Positions 27,025-34,495 of a DNA stretch of 64,000 nucleotides are shown here, in pieces (the stretch's first letter is position 1; each line of letters begins with the position of its first letter). Location: NCBI GenBank assembly GCA_020621865.1, contig JAHRYW010000002.1, positions 74,778 through 138,777 on the forward strand. The letters are read 5' to 3'. A model generated the notes under the pieces. That model saw only the letters and a list, made by a program, of their open reading frames with translations, did not search any database and was not told the DNA's origin. The position numbers and the translations under genes were made by a program. The DNA comes from Betaproteobacteria bacterium. GTDB lineage: Bacteria; Pseudomonadota; Gammaproteobacteria; Burkholderiales; Rhodocyclaceae.

Positions 27025-28120
27025 TCTGTCTGCCGCCGGCGCCTCGCCGCAGGAAGCGGCGCTCCAGCGCGAAATCGTTCGTCTGAACAAGATCGTGACG
27101 GCCCTGATGAACCGGGCCGAGCGCGACATGAGCGCCAAGGCCTCGGATTTCAGCGCCTTCCAGTCCGGCGTGGCGCTCGAAAACCAGGTCCGCGAACGGA
27201 CCCAGCAACTGGAGGCGGCGCTGCGCGAAAACGAGCGGGTCAACCGGGCGCTGCAGAGCGAGAAGGAAGAACAGCGCGTGCTTATCCAGAAACTGGAGGA
27301 AGCCCACAACCAGCTGCTGCAGTCCGAGAAGCTCGCCTCCATAGGTCAGCTGGCGGCCGGTGTGGCGCACGAGATCAACAACCCGATCGGCTTCGTCAAC
27401 TCCAACCTGGGCACGCTGAAAAACTACGTCGATCAACTGATGCGCCTGATCGAGGACCTGTCGACGACGATCGAACCGCTGCTCGCCGAGCAGCCGGAGT
27501 TCAAGAAGAATATCGATGCCCTGAAGCGCAAGGCCGATCTCGATTTCCTGCGCGAAGACATCGGCGCGCTGATCACCGAGTCGATCGACGGCACCACCCG
27601 GGTCCGCCAGATCGTCCAGGACCTGCGCGATTTTTCGCGGACCGGCGAAATCGCCATGGAATGGGTCGATCTGCACGCCGGCCTGGAGAGCACGCTCAAC
27701 GTCGTCGCCAACGAGATCAAGTACAAGGCCGAGATCGTCCGCGACTACGGCACGCTGCCGCGGATCGAATGCCGGCCGTCGCAGATCAACCAGGTGTTCA
27801 TGAACCTGCTGGTCAATGCTGCCCAGGCCATTCCCCAGAAGGGCAGGATCACGCTGAAGAGCGGCTGTAGCGGCGACCAGGTGTGGGTCTCGGTCAGCGA
27901 CACCGGCAGCGGCATTCCGCCGGAAATCATGGCCCGCATCTTCGATCCCTTCTTCACCACCAAGCCGGTCGGCAAGGGCACCGGGCTCGGCCTGTCGGTG
28001 TCCTACGGCATCATCGAGAAGCACGGCGGGCGGATCGAAGTCGCCAGCCAGCCCGGGGCCGGCACCACCTTCACCATCTGGCTGCCGCTCAGCCAGCCTG
28101 GGACCACGCCGTCGACCTAA
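27017..28120 (+). CDS. soluble sensor histidine kinase paired with FIST protein
   Basis: A 367-residue cytoplasmic kinase; the start at 27017 overlaps the FIST gene by eight bases. A long coiled coil (about 15-120, ENQVRERTQQLEAALRENERVNRAL) leads into the phospho-acceptor box SIGQLAAGVAHEINNPIGFVNSN, then the catalytic domain with NQVFMNLLVNAAQA (N box), SDTGSGIPPEIMARIFDPFFTTK (G1/F boxes) and GKGTGLGLSVSYGI (G2). There are no membrane helices and no input domain of its own, so the FIST protein is the likely sensor. No response regulator lies beside it. Confidence 0.92.
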   Translation: MTDLSAAGASPQEAALQREIVRLNKIVTALMNRAERDMSAKASDFSAFQSGVALENQVRERTQQLEAALRENERVNRALQSEKEEQRVLIQKLEEAHNQLLQSEKLASIGQLAAGVAHEINNPIGFVNSNLGTLKNYVDQLMRLIEDLSTTIEPLLAEQPEFKKNIDALKRKADLDFLREDIGALITESIDGTTRVRQIVQDLRDFSRTGEIAMEWVDLHAGLESTLNVVANEIKYKAEIVRDYGTLPRIECRPSQINQVFMNLLVNAAQAIPQKGRITLKSGCSGDQVWVSVSDTGSGIPPEIMARIFDPFFTTKPVGKGTGLGLSVSYGIIEKHGGRIEVASQPGAGTTFTIWLPLSQPGTTPST

Positions 28121-28144
28121 AGCCGTATTTCGCCGGCGCCGGGG

Positions 28145-28210
28145 CAATGCTATCCTCCAAGGGGACTTCCTTCGGGGCGCGGTCGGCCGGTTTTTTTACC
28201 CAAAATTAAA
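28145..28210 (+). repeat. dispersed modular repeat, copy 5 (GGGGACTTCC form)
   Basis: CAATGCTATCC is followed by AAGGGGACTTCCTTCGGGG, CGCGGTCGGCCGG, a T-run and CCCAAAATTAAAA. Head and tail match the short form; the middle matches copy 3 in rlpA. It is intergenic between the convergent kinase and DUF1232 genes. Confidence 0.7.
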
Positions 28211-28230
28211 AAACCGGTGCACCGCCGCTG

Positions 28231-28623
28231 TTACCGCCCGTTGCCCGGGGCCAGCCAGTCGACCGCCCAGCGCGTGGCAATCACGGCGAGGACCACCCAC
28301 AAGCCGACCACCGCTACCGCCGCGCCCCGGCTGACCGGTCTTTCGGTCGCCTGCGCCGCCAGCTGGCGGGCGTTGGCGATGACTTCCGGCGGCGTCAGGC
28401 GAACAACCAGCCAGAGGCCGAGCGGCAGCAGCAACAGGTCGTCGAGATAGCCGATGACCGGGATGAAATCCGGGATCAGGTCGATCGGGCTCAGCGCGTA
28501 GGCTGCCACCATCAAGGCCAGCAGGCGGACGAGCAGCGGCGTGCGCGGGTCGCGGGCGGCAAAATAGACGGTCAGCGTGTGCTGCTTGAGCGTCCTAGCC
28601 CAGCTTTTCAGCGATGGCATCAT
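28231..28623 (-). CDS. YkvA-family (DUF1232) membrane protein
   Basis: A 130-residue protein with the DUF1232 core ALMVAAYALSPIDLIPDFIPVIGYLDDLLLLPLGLWL and a further C-terminal membrane helix. Start at 28623 or, one codon later, 28620. The family is widespread and functionally unassigned. It begins 11 bases after the TIR gene ends and reads the same way, so it may be part of that transcript, although DUF1232 genes occur in many contexts and it need not belong to the TIR system. Confidence 0.85.
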   Translation of the reverse strand: MMPSLKSWARTLKQHTLTVYFAARDPRTPLLVRLLALMVAAYALSPIDLIPDFIPVIGYLDDLLLLPLGLWLVVRLTPPEVIANARQLAAQATERPVSRGAAVAVVGLWVVLAVIATRWAVDWLAPGNGR

Positions 28624-28634
28624 CGGATCGGCCG

Positions 28635-29915
28635 CTACAGTTCGGCGTTGATGACCCGTCGGCGATACGGCCGGCTGAGCTTGTGGATCAGCCCGATCTG
28701 CTCGATCCGGTTGGCGTAGGTCGGCATGTTGCGCTCGCGCAGCATGAAGGGCGGGCGGCGCGGCGCGCCGGCGGCGAGCAGTTCGAGGTTGGCGCCGGTG
28801 GCCAGCGCCATGCCGGCCTCGATGCAGGTGTTCAGATTGTCGTCGGTCAGGTCGGCGATGACCAGCAGGGCGTCGCAGACGGCGTGGCGGACGGCGGCAT
28901 TGACGTTTTCCGGGTTGCCCTCGTGCACCTCGTCGCCGACCACCGTCGGCATTGAGGTGATCAGCTGGATCAACTGGCGGACCGGCCCGGTCAGCCGGGT
29001 GTCCTCGGAGGCCAGGTCCATCGCGCAGAAGACGTAGTGCGGCCGGCTCGGCTTCTGCCAGACGTCCCAGAGATCGTTGAGCGCCGGCTGCAGGGCGGCC
29101 GGCACTAATTCGGCGGCGGTCTCCATGCGCAGCCATTGCCGGTCGTCACCGTCGGCCAGCCCGACCCGCGGATCGGCGATGACCACGCTGGGCAGGCCCA
29201 GGCTGGCGGCGAACGCGATCTCCTGCAGGAAATACTTGTACGGCGCCTGGCCCGGCGTGGCGAGCGGCTCGCCGCGGAAGGGGATGATCGCGACGAAGGC
29301 GCCGCAACTGCTCATGATGCGCTCGACCCGGCTGCCGGCGCCAAAGCCCTTCTGGTCCGGCGCATCGCCGACCAGGCGCAGCCCCTGGCGGACCAGGTGG
29401 CGGCAGACGGCGGTGGCGCTGGCGTTGTCCTGGGCCTGCCACGAGGCGCTGACGTAAACGTCACGCGAGGTCGCCGGGTTGGGCTGGTTCTCGCTCGGAT
29501 GCAGGGCGCGCAGGATGGCCAGTGCGATGTCGGCGCTCAGTTCGCCGTCCGGTACGTCGATCCACGAAATGCCCTTCATCAGCTCGTCGACCCGGGCGCC
29601 GCCCATGCGCAGCGCGACCATGCGAAAACCGCGGAAATTGGCGCGCTGGTCCATCGCCGCGTTGTATTCGTTGAGCACCCAGCCGCGCGCCAGCGATTCG
29701 TCGGAGGCGACCAGCAGCACGGCCCGGCAGCGCTCGATGGCGCGTTGCAGGTCGGTGGCCAGCATCGCCCCGGCCGCCAGGTCGCGGTCATCCCACCAGG
29801 CCTGCAGGCCGGCCGATTCCTGCAGCCAGCGATAGAGCTTCTCGACGAAGGGGCGGTCGCTGTGGGCGTAACTGAGGAAGATGTCGTGGTCGCGCTTGTT
29901 GAGGGGAAGGGCCAT
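28635..29915 (-). CDS. TIR protein with two further Rossmann-like modules
   Basis: A 426-residue cytoplasmic protein, start chosen at 29915 (AAAGAGA upstream); the track ORF extends it far upstream. Module 1 (about 9-145) is a TIR domain: HDIFLSYAHSDRPFVEKLYRWL, WWDDRDLAAG and LARGWVLNEYNAA, with Glu83 at the NADase position. Module 2 (about 165-275, DVYVSASWQAQDNA...PSVVIADP) looks like a second TIR/SLOG-like fold. Module 3 (about 300-426) has HYVFCAMDL and IADLTDDNLNTCIEAGMALA, resembling nucleoside deoxyribosyltransferase-like domains. It is divergent from a RyR-domain gene. A role in NAD+-derived signalling or phage defence is inferred only. Confidence 0.8.
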   Translation of the reverse strand: MALPLNKRDHDIFLSYAHSDRPFVEKLYRWLQESAGLQAWWDDRDLAAGAMLATDLQRAIERCRAVLLVASDESLARGWVLNEYNAAMDQRANFRGFRMVALRMGGARVDELMKGISWIDVPDGELSADIALAILRALHPSENQPNPATSRDVYVSASWQAQDNASATAVCRHLVRQGLRLVGDAPDQKGFGAGSRVERIMSSCGAFVAIIPFRGEPLATPGQAPYKYFLQEIAFAASLGLPSVVIADPRVGLADGDDRQWLRMETAAELVPAALQPALNDLWDVWQKPSRPHYVFCAMDLASEDTRLTGPVRQLIQLITSMPTVVGDEVHEGNPENVNAAVRHAVCDALLVIADLTDDNLNTCIEAGMALATGANLELLAAGAPRRPPFMLRERNMPTYANRIEQIGLIHKLSRPYRRRVINAEL

Positions 29916-30065
29916 CGGCGGTCTCTTTCGCAACGGGGCGCGCCGGTCCGGCGCGGATTCGTCCATCATAGCCCCGGTGCCGCCGGTGCGCCACCGGGCG
30001 GGGTGCCGGCCGGCCCGGATGCTGGCAAAATGAGCGCTTGCCCATTTGCCCGGACAGGGATGCCA

Positions 30066-30410
30066 ATGACCAAGGAAGAAATCGCCCGCGTCGCGCACGA
30101 AGTGAATCGCGCCTATTGCGAGGCGCTCGGCGATCACAGCCAGCCGGCCTGGGAAGAGGCGCCGCAATGGCAGCGGGAGAGCGCGCTGCACGTCGTCGAG
30201 ATGCACCTGAACGACCCCGCGGCCGGCCCGCAGGCCAGTCACGAAGCGTGGATGGCGCAGAAGCTGGCCGAGGGCTGGAAGCTCGGGCCGGTGAAGAACC
30301 CGGACGCCAGGGAGCACCCCTGCCTGGTGCCCTTCGACGAGCTGCCGGTGGAACAGAAGGTCAAGGATTACCTGTTTCGCGGCGTCGTCCGGGCGCTTTC
30401 TACCAGCTAG
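30066..30410 (+). CDS. RyR-domain small protein
   Basis: A 114-residue protein with CAGGG upstream of the ATG at 30066. The C-terminal half carries the RyR-domain hallmark: WKLGPVKNPDAREHPCLVPFDELPVEQKVKDYLFRGVVRAL, after the helical IARVAHEVNRAYCEALGD. RyR domains are best known from ryanodine receptors; bacterial ones have been linked by comparative genomics to nucleotide-dependent conflict systems (my recollection). The gene is divergent from the TIR gene on its left (150 bp) and overlaps the end of the TIR-TM gene on its right by four bases. A nucleotide-ligand sensor role is an inference. Confidence 0.82.
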   Translation: MTKEEIARVAHEVNRAYCEALGDHSQPAWEEAPQWQRESALHVVEMHLNDPAAGPQASHEAWMAQKLAEGWKLGPVKNPDAREHPCLVPFDELPVEQKVKDYLFRGVVRALSTS

Positions 30411-31054
30411 GCCTTTCGCTGCCGCCGGCGCCACCACAGCGCCCACTCGGCTCCGGCATAGAGCGCCAGCAGACCTAGCACCAAGGCGCGGGCCAGGCCC
30501 AGTTGATCGGCGGCATTCGGCGCCAGGGCACCAACGGTGTATTTGGTGGCGATGACGATGGCCGGTACGGCGACCGCAGCCCGCAGCGCGACCAAGCGCC
30601 ACGGGTAGGGTCGGCCGATGGCGTCGGCCAGGCGGCTGCTGTCCTGGGCCCAGGCTTCCTCGCGCAGGCTGACCGCCTGGCGGGCGACGAGGCCGCGCAG
30701 GTCGTCCGGCAGGGCGTCGCCGGCCGGTAGTTCGGCACCCTGCAGCAGCACCGGGATCACCGTCTTGCCGAGGCGCAGGGCGGTGGCGATCTCGATGCGC
30801 ACGAAGTCAGGCTCCGGCCGCTGCAGGCGGGCGTTCAGCTCGGCCAGCCAGCGCTTGCCGATCAGCACGATGACGGCTTGCGTGCCGGCCAGTTCGCGCT
30901 GCAACACGTCGGCGAAATCCTCGCCGGCCCGGATGTCGTCGGCATCGCGAAAGACGCAGGCGGCGCCCATCAGGCGTTCCAGCGAATCGGCCAGGCGGCC
31001 GGCCTCGCCGGTCGTGTCGCTGCGCCGGTAGCTGATGAACAGGGGGTTGGCCAT
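30407..31054 (-). CDS. membrane-anchored TIR-domain protein
   Basis: A 215-residue protein: an N-terminal TIR domain (about 4-125) with LFISYRRSD, VFRDADDIRAGEDF, VIVLIGKRW and DFVRIEIATAL, in which Glu88 is at the NADase position, then two C-terminal membrane helices (RAAVAVPAIVIATKYTVGAL and ARALVLGLLALYAGAEWALWW) ending in a basic RRRQRKA tail. The layout TIR-TM-TM fits a signalling enzyme or effector at the inner membrane. It follows a lipoprotein gene by 13 bases and is convergent with the RyR gene, overlapping it tail to tail. Confidence 0.83.
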   Translation of the reverse strand: MANPLFISYRRSDTTGEAGRLADSLERLMGAACVFRDADDIRAGEDFADVLQRELAGTQAVIVLIGKRWLAELNARLQRPEPDFVRIEIATALRLGKTVIPVLLQGAELPAGDALPDDLRGLVARQAVSLREEAWAQDSSRLADAIGRPYPWRLVALRAAVAVPAIVIATKYTVGALAPNAADQLGLARALVLGLLALYAGAEWALWWRRRQRKA

Positions 31055-31067
31055 GACGTTTGCTGGC

Positions 31068-31982
31068 TTACAGGATGCTCAGCGGCGTCCAGATGCCGCC
31101 GCGCTCCAGGTGCGTTTCGCCGGACACCGCGCTGGGCAGGATGCTCTCGGCCGGGCCGGAGTTGCCTTTGCGGAATTCGTAGATCAGCGCATGGGCGCGG
31201 TAGCCTTCGCCGTAGGGCAGCTGGCCGATGGCCGCCGGCAGGGAGGCGGCGCCGCTGCCCGCCCAGGCCATGATCTGCGCCTCGCTCGGGGCGCTCGGCG
31301 ACTGGACCCAGGGCGCGTCGGTGACGACGAAGACGATGGCCCGGTAGGTGCCGGCCGGCGCGTGGGCCAGCGCCTGGATGAAGGCGAGCAGCGACAGGTT
31401 GCCGACGCGCGGCGGGCCGACCTTCCAGCGGTCGTCGCCGGGTAGTGGCGTGCCGTCGGCGCGGATCTGCTCGAACTGGGTGGCCAGCGCAAAGCCGCGT
31501 GGCACCGAGTAATAGCTGCGCTGCGCGTAGCCGGCCAGCTTCAGCGATTTCTCGAACTTGTCGGCGACGCTGGCCAGCGTCGGTGCTGCCCCGGTGCGCA
31601 GCCACTTGTCGGGAATCGCCTGCTGTGCCGATGCCTTGGGCGGCGGCCAGTCGAATTGCGGGATCGATGGCGGGGCCTCGCCAGCGGTGTGGCCGCCGCC
31701 GTTGGCGGCAGCTGGTGGCTTGGCGCTCGTTTTGGGGGGCGGCTTGTCCGGTGCCGGAGCCGGTGCGGGCATCGGGCGGGGCGCCTCGACGGCCGCTGGC
31801 GGCGGGGGAGGGGGTGGTGGCGCCGGTGCAGCGGCGGGAGGCGGCGGTTCGGCGCCGGCCGTGGCCGGGAGATCGGGGGCTCGGCTTTGCTGGCAGGCGG
31901 TCAGCCAGAACAAGGCCAGCAGCGCGGGCAGAAAGCGCCAGAAGCGGCGGGTGAAACCGGGCGGGGAATAAAGGCTGGGCAT
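31068..31982 (-). CDS. proline-rich lipoprotein, unknown, linked to TIR gene
   Basis: A 304-residue protein; the start at 31982 has GGAGG five bases upstream, and a lipobox (FWLTAC) follows a signal helix. After it comes about 80 residues of Pro/Ala-rich linker (runs of six or more prolines), then a folded C-terminal domain of some 190 residues (AQRSYYSVPRGFALATQFEQI, GTYRAIVFVVTDAPW, YRAHALIYEFRKG). I do not recognise the domain. It is immediately upstream of the TIR-TM gene and likely co-transcribed, which would place an envelope sensor with a membrane TIR protein. That link is inferred from spacing. Confidence 0.72.
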   Translation of the reverse strand: MPSLYSPPGFTRRFWRFLPALLALFWLTACQQSRAPDLPATAGAEPPPPAAAPAPPPPPPPPAAVEAPRPMPAPAPAPDKPPPKTSAKPPAAANGGGHTAGEAPPSIPQFDWPPPKASAQQAIPDKWLRTGAAPTLASVADKFEKSLKLAGYAQRSYYSVPRGFALATQFEQIRADGTPLPGDDRWKVGPPRVGNLSLLAFIQALAHAPAGTYRAIVFVVTDAPWVQSPSAPSEAQIMAWAGSGAASLPAAIGQLPYGEGYRAHALIYEFRKGNSGPAESILPSAVSGETHLERGGIWTPLSIL

Positions 31983-32123
31983 GGCTGCCTCCGTGGTCTG
32001 AACCGGTGCCGGCATCAGGCCGGCCTGCAAGCAAACGCGTCCCGCCGGAGCGGGGCCTTGCGTCACAGACTACGAAGTTTTCCGCCGCGATGCAAGGATG
32101 GCGACGTCATGGCGGTGCCCGGT

Positions 32124-32381
32124 TCAGTCCGGCACGAAGACGATGCCGAAAGCGCCGACCGATGTCACTTTGTCATTGACCGTGGTGTAGGAGGCGATGC
32201 CCAGCGAATGGTAGCGGGAGGCAAACGAGGTCAGCTGCCCGATGCCGAGCAGCTTCTCCAACTGGCTGCGCTCGGCGATGGCCGCCTTGATCTTGTCGCG
32301 ATGCAGGTCGGCCGACGGGTTGAGGACGACGGCGAGGATCACCGCGACAACGGTAACGATCAGGGTGGCGGGCTTGGACAT
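32124..32381 (-). CDS. small exported or membrane-anchored protein, unknown
   Basis: An 85-residue protein with an N-terminal hydrophobic helix (ATLIVTVVAVILAVVLNPSAD) and a C-terminal domain ending in VTSVGAFGIVFVPD. It resembles short DUF4359-type proteins but I am not sure. It is 141 bp upstream of the lipoprotein gene in the same direction, and GAGGAACC precedes the ATG. Confidence 0.6.
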   Translation of the reverse strand: MSKPATLIVTVVAVILAVVLNPSADLHRDKIKAAIAERSQLEKLLGIGQLTSFASRYHSLGIASYTTVNDKVTSVGAFGIVFVPD

Positions 32382-32463
32382 GGCGGTTCCTCGTTCAACT
32401 GCATGAAACGGCCAAGGCGATGGCCGATAGCGCCCATATTATCGGTCCGTGGCCAATTTTTCC

Positions 32464-32510
32464 GAATGCTACGGTCGGCCTCGAAAATCAGCCAAAATCA
32501 AAAAATTCAG
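32464..32510 (+). repeat. dispersed modular repeat, copy 6 (short form)
   Basis: GAATGCTACGGTCGGCC, then TCGAAAATCA, then GCCAAAATCAAAAAATTCAG. The stop codon of the DinB-like gene (TGA, minus strand) falls in its tail. Confidence 0.75.
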
Positions 32511-33106
32511 ACCGTCGAGGTCGCCAAGCGTTTCATCTGCAGTGCCACGATGCGCTGCAACTGGCGCCGATGGGCCAGCGTATGCATCGCCGACAGCGCA
32601 TGCCAGCCGCGCAGGTCGAGTTCGCCAAACCAGGGATGGGCGTGGCGCAGCGGGGTGCGCAAATCGCCGAGCGTGTCGATCAGCCGCACATAGTCGTCGA
32701 CCGCCGCCCGCAGCAAACCCTGCTGCTCAGCACCGGCCCCGGGCACCGGCTTGACCTCGGCAATACGCACCTCGCGCCCGAACGCTGTGTTGCCCGAGAG
32801 GGCTTCGGCCAACTGGCGGATACCGGTATCGACGATGACCAGATGCTGCAGCACCATGTTGGCCGACCAGCAGCGGCTGCTGTCCTCCAGCCCTGTCACC
32901 CGCGCCAGCAGGACCGGTTCGCAAGCCAGCGAATCCGGCAGGCTGGCCGCCAGGGCCAGCGCCGCCTCCGTCTCCCGCCGCAGCCAGCGGCTCAGCGCAT
33001 CCTTGCTCAGGAGCGCGCGCAACGTCTGCAGGAAGGCGCTGGAAATCCAGCGTTCCAATGCCGGCAGGCCGGCACCGGGTGGGGCGAGGTTGGCGGACTT
33101 GGTCAT
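32507..33106 (-). CDS. DinB/YfiT-superfamily-like protein
   Basis: A 199-residue helical protein. The pattern of WSANMVLQHLVIVDTGIRQL near the middle and LHALSAMHTLAHRRQLQRI-type WHALSAMHTLAHRRQ near the end, with spaced histidines, resembles DinB-like four-helix metal-binding proteins. The catalytic or ligand role is not established. The gene lies between the integron-like cassettes and the dispersed repeat, which overlaps its stop codon. Confidence 0.6.
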   Translation of the reverse strand: MTKSANLAPPGAGLPALERWISSAFLQTLRALLSKDALSRWLRRETEAALALAASLPDSLACEPVLLARVTGLEDSSRCWSANMVLQHLVIVDTGIRQLAEALSGNTAFGREVRIAEVKPVPGAGAEQQGLLRAAVDDYVRLIDTLGDLRTPLRHAHPWFGELDLRGWHALSAMHTLAHRRQLQRIVALQMKRLATSTV

Positions 33107-33125
33107 TTAATGGCGTTACTGAAAA

Positions 33126-33578
33126 TCAAATCGACTCTGACCCGTTTTGGTTAGTAACCTCGGCTTTCAGATGCTCTGGTGAAGAAATGCCAGACCGCGC
33201 GATTAAGTAGCCGATGTCTTCAGCTTGAGCCTTCGAGGCGATAAAGGGTCTCTTCCATCGGTCCACTTTGAATGTGGCTCCAGCAAACACGCAGGTCCAA
33301 ACCATTTCAGCCACTGCCTCTGGTGCTATTGGCTCGTACTCAGTAGCCGAAACTAAGGTGACGTATTGTTTCAATCGCTGTAGAGCGAGTGCTGAACTCA
33401 TTTCGTGATTGATGAGCCTGGCGGTACGAACGAGAGTAACGATATTTCCGGTTCTTTCCGCCCACTCTAACGGCAGCCAACCATTGACTCGCTCATTTGC
33501 CAGGGCAGCGTTTGAAGCAAGCGCTTTCTCAATTGCGTCGTGATCGTGGGAAACAATGGCACTTGTGAGCTCGGTCAT
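33126..33578 (-). CDS. cassette-borne hypothetical protein
   Basis: A 150-residue protein of no named family that I recognise. The N-terminal 45 residues (DHDAIEKALASNAALANERVNGWLPLEWAERTGN) look like one or two ankyrin-type repeats. The ATG is only six bases after the R' box GTTAGGC of the attC site, the usual arrangement of an integron cassette gene. Base composition is visibly lower in GC than the flanks. Its C-terminal NGSESI is encoded by a TCAGAGTCGATTT motif; no attC is visible after it. Confidence 0.65.
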   Translation of the reverse strand: MTELTSAIVSHDHDAIEKALASNAALANERVNGWLPLEWAERTGNIVTLVRTARLINHEMSSALALQRLKQYVTLVSATEYEPIAPEAVAEMVWTCVFAGATFKVDRWKRPFIASKAQAEDIGYLIARSGISSPEHLKAEVTNQNGSESI

Positions 33579-33584
33579 GAGAAT

Positions 33585-33655
33585 GCCTAACGTCTGACAT
33601 AACCGGCGCTGCGCGGCTTCATCGCGCAGCGTCCGGGTTGATGGATGGGTTGGGC
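33585..33655 (-). repeat. integron attC recombination site
   Basis: On the minus strand the 71-bp site begins GCCCAAC (R'') and ends GTTAGGC (R'), preceded by TTATGTCAGAC. The centre is a near-perfect palindrome: the arms CGCTGCGCG and CGCGCAGCG enclose a 7-base loop. Both consensus core boxes (RYYYAAC and GTTRRRY) are exact. It sits between two genes that each begin right after a core box. No integrase gene is in the window. Confidence 0.85.
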
Positions 33656-33656
33656 G

Positions 33657-34478
33657 TCATTCGTCTCTCGGCTCTGCGTCGATGGAGTTCTCCAACCGCT
33701 CCTGCTCCAATAAACGAGCCCCGCGCTCTACTACGGCAAAGAGTCGGCGCTCAATCTCCATAAGTGCGTCGGTGGCCTCGCGCAGGTCGAGCCGAGCGCG
33801 CCTTGCCAAAAGGAAGACGGCGGCTAGACGATCGCCAGAGAGCAAGAACTCCATCAATTCCTTGAGTACTTCGTCTGACGGGGCAATTCCACCAGTCTCC
33901 GCCACCTCCTTCTTGAGGAAAGCAAATCGCTCCGGTGTGAGCCAAGTCACCCGTGGCAGCGACTCCACAACCTTTGCTAGTTCCCCTCTCTGAATCGGCG
34001 TTCCCGATCTCTCAATGAGCGCCGGCAGATCCTGAGAAACTCGGACCGCCAGATCTTCAGGGCTCGTAAAGAAGCTCACGACGTGGCTCGACTTAAGCGT
34101 GCGCTTGAACTCTCGCAACTTCTCGGCTGGCTCCCCGAATTCGATGTACTTCGGCAGAACAGGCTGCCGCTCTTCGTCGAGCAAGTAAATCAAGCTTGGA
34201 AGGCGGAGCCTCTGCGCCTCCTCGTATTCAAGTTGAGTGAGTGATTTGCCTGACTCCCCATCAATGCTCCCGTACCGCATGGCGAAGATGCCGATGTAGA
34301 AGCTACAACTGCGAACTATGCGAAGACATTCGTCTCGTGGCGTCTCAGGGAGAGCGCCGAAGTACTCCATCCCTCGGACCACAGCTTCCAGCCTGTGTAG
34401 TGAGTCGCGCACTGCATTCCGATATGGCTGCAGGTCAACGAAGGTCGAACTGACGAAGACGGGAACAGTATTTCGCAT
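33657..34478 (-). CDS. DUF4062 (TIR-like) protein on an integron-type cassette
   Basis: A 273-residue protein. The N-terminal DUF4062 domain (about 5-100) is clear: VPVFVSSTFVDLQPYRNAVRDSLHRL, GMEYFGAL, ECLRIVRSCSFYIGIFAMRYGSIDGESGKSLTQLEYEEA. DUF4062 is a TIR-related fold often fused to or found with NLR-type and defence proteins. The C-terminal part is helical and unassigned. It starts ten bases after a core box (GTTGGGC, 34489-34495 on the minus strand) and ends just before the attC, so it is a complete cassette of about 0.9 kb. Composition is lower in GC than the flanks. Confidence 0.8.
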   Translation of the reverse strand: MRNTVPVFVSSTFVDLQPYRNAVRDSLHRLEAVVRGMEYFGALPETPRDECLRIVRSCSFYIGIFAMRYGSIDGESGKSLTQLEYEEAQRLRLPSLIYLLDEERQPVLPKYIEFGEPAEKLREFKRTLKSSHVVSFFTSPEDLAVRVSQDLPALIERSGTPIQRGELAKVVESLPRVTWLTPERFAFLKKEVAETGGIAPSDEVLKELMEFLLSGDRLAAVFLLARRARLDLREATDALMEIERRLFAVVERGARLLEQERLENSIDAEPRDE

Positions 34479-34488
34479 GCTCTATGAC

Positions 34489-34495
34489 GCCCAAC
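34489..34495 (-). repeat. integron core-site (R' box) at cassette boundary
   Basis: GTTGGGC on the minus strand, ten bases before the DUF4062 ATG, matches the GTTRRRY core. No matching R'' box is evident upstream, so it may be what is left of an attI or of a neighbouring attC. The 34496-34707 stretch up to mutL is AT-rich, holds no ORF and contains GCCTCCCAAAA twice, 79 bp apart. Confidence 0.5.

Noticed and set aside
31740-31860. Run of proline codons as a tandem DNA repeat or assembly error
   Set aside because: The reading frame is open through it and joins a valid lipobox to a folded domain, so it is a normal Pro-rich linker.
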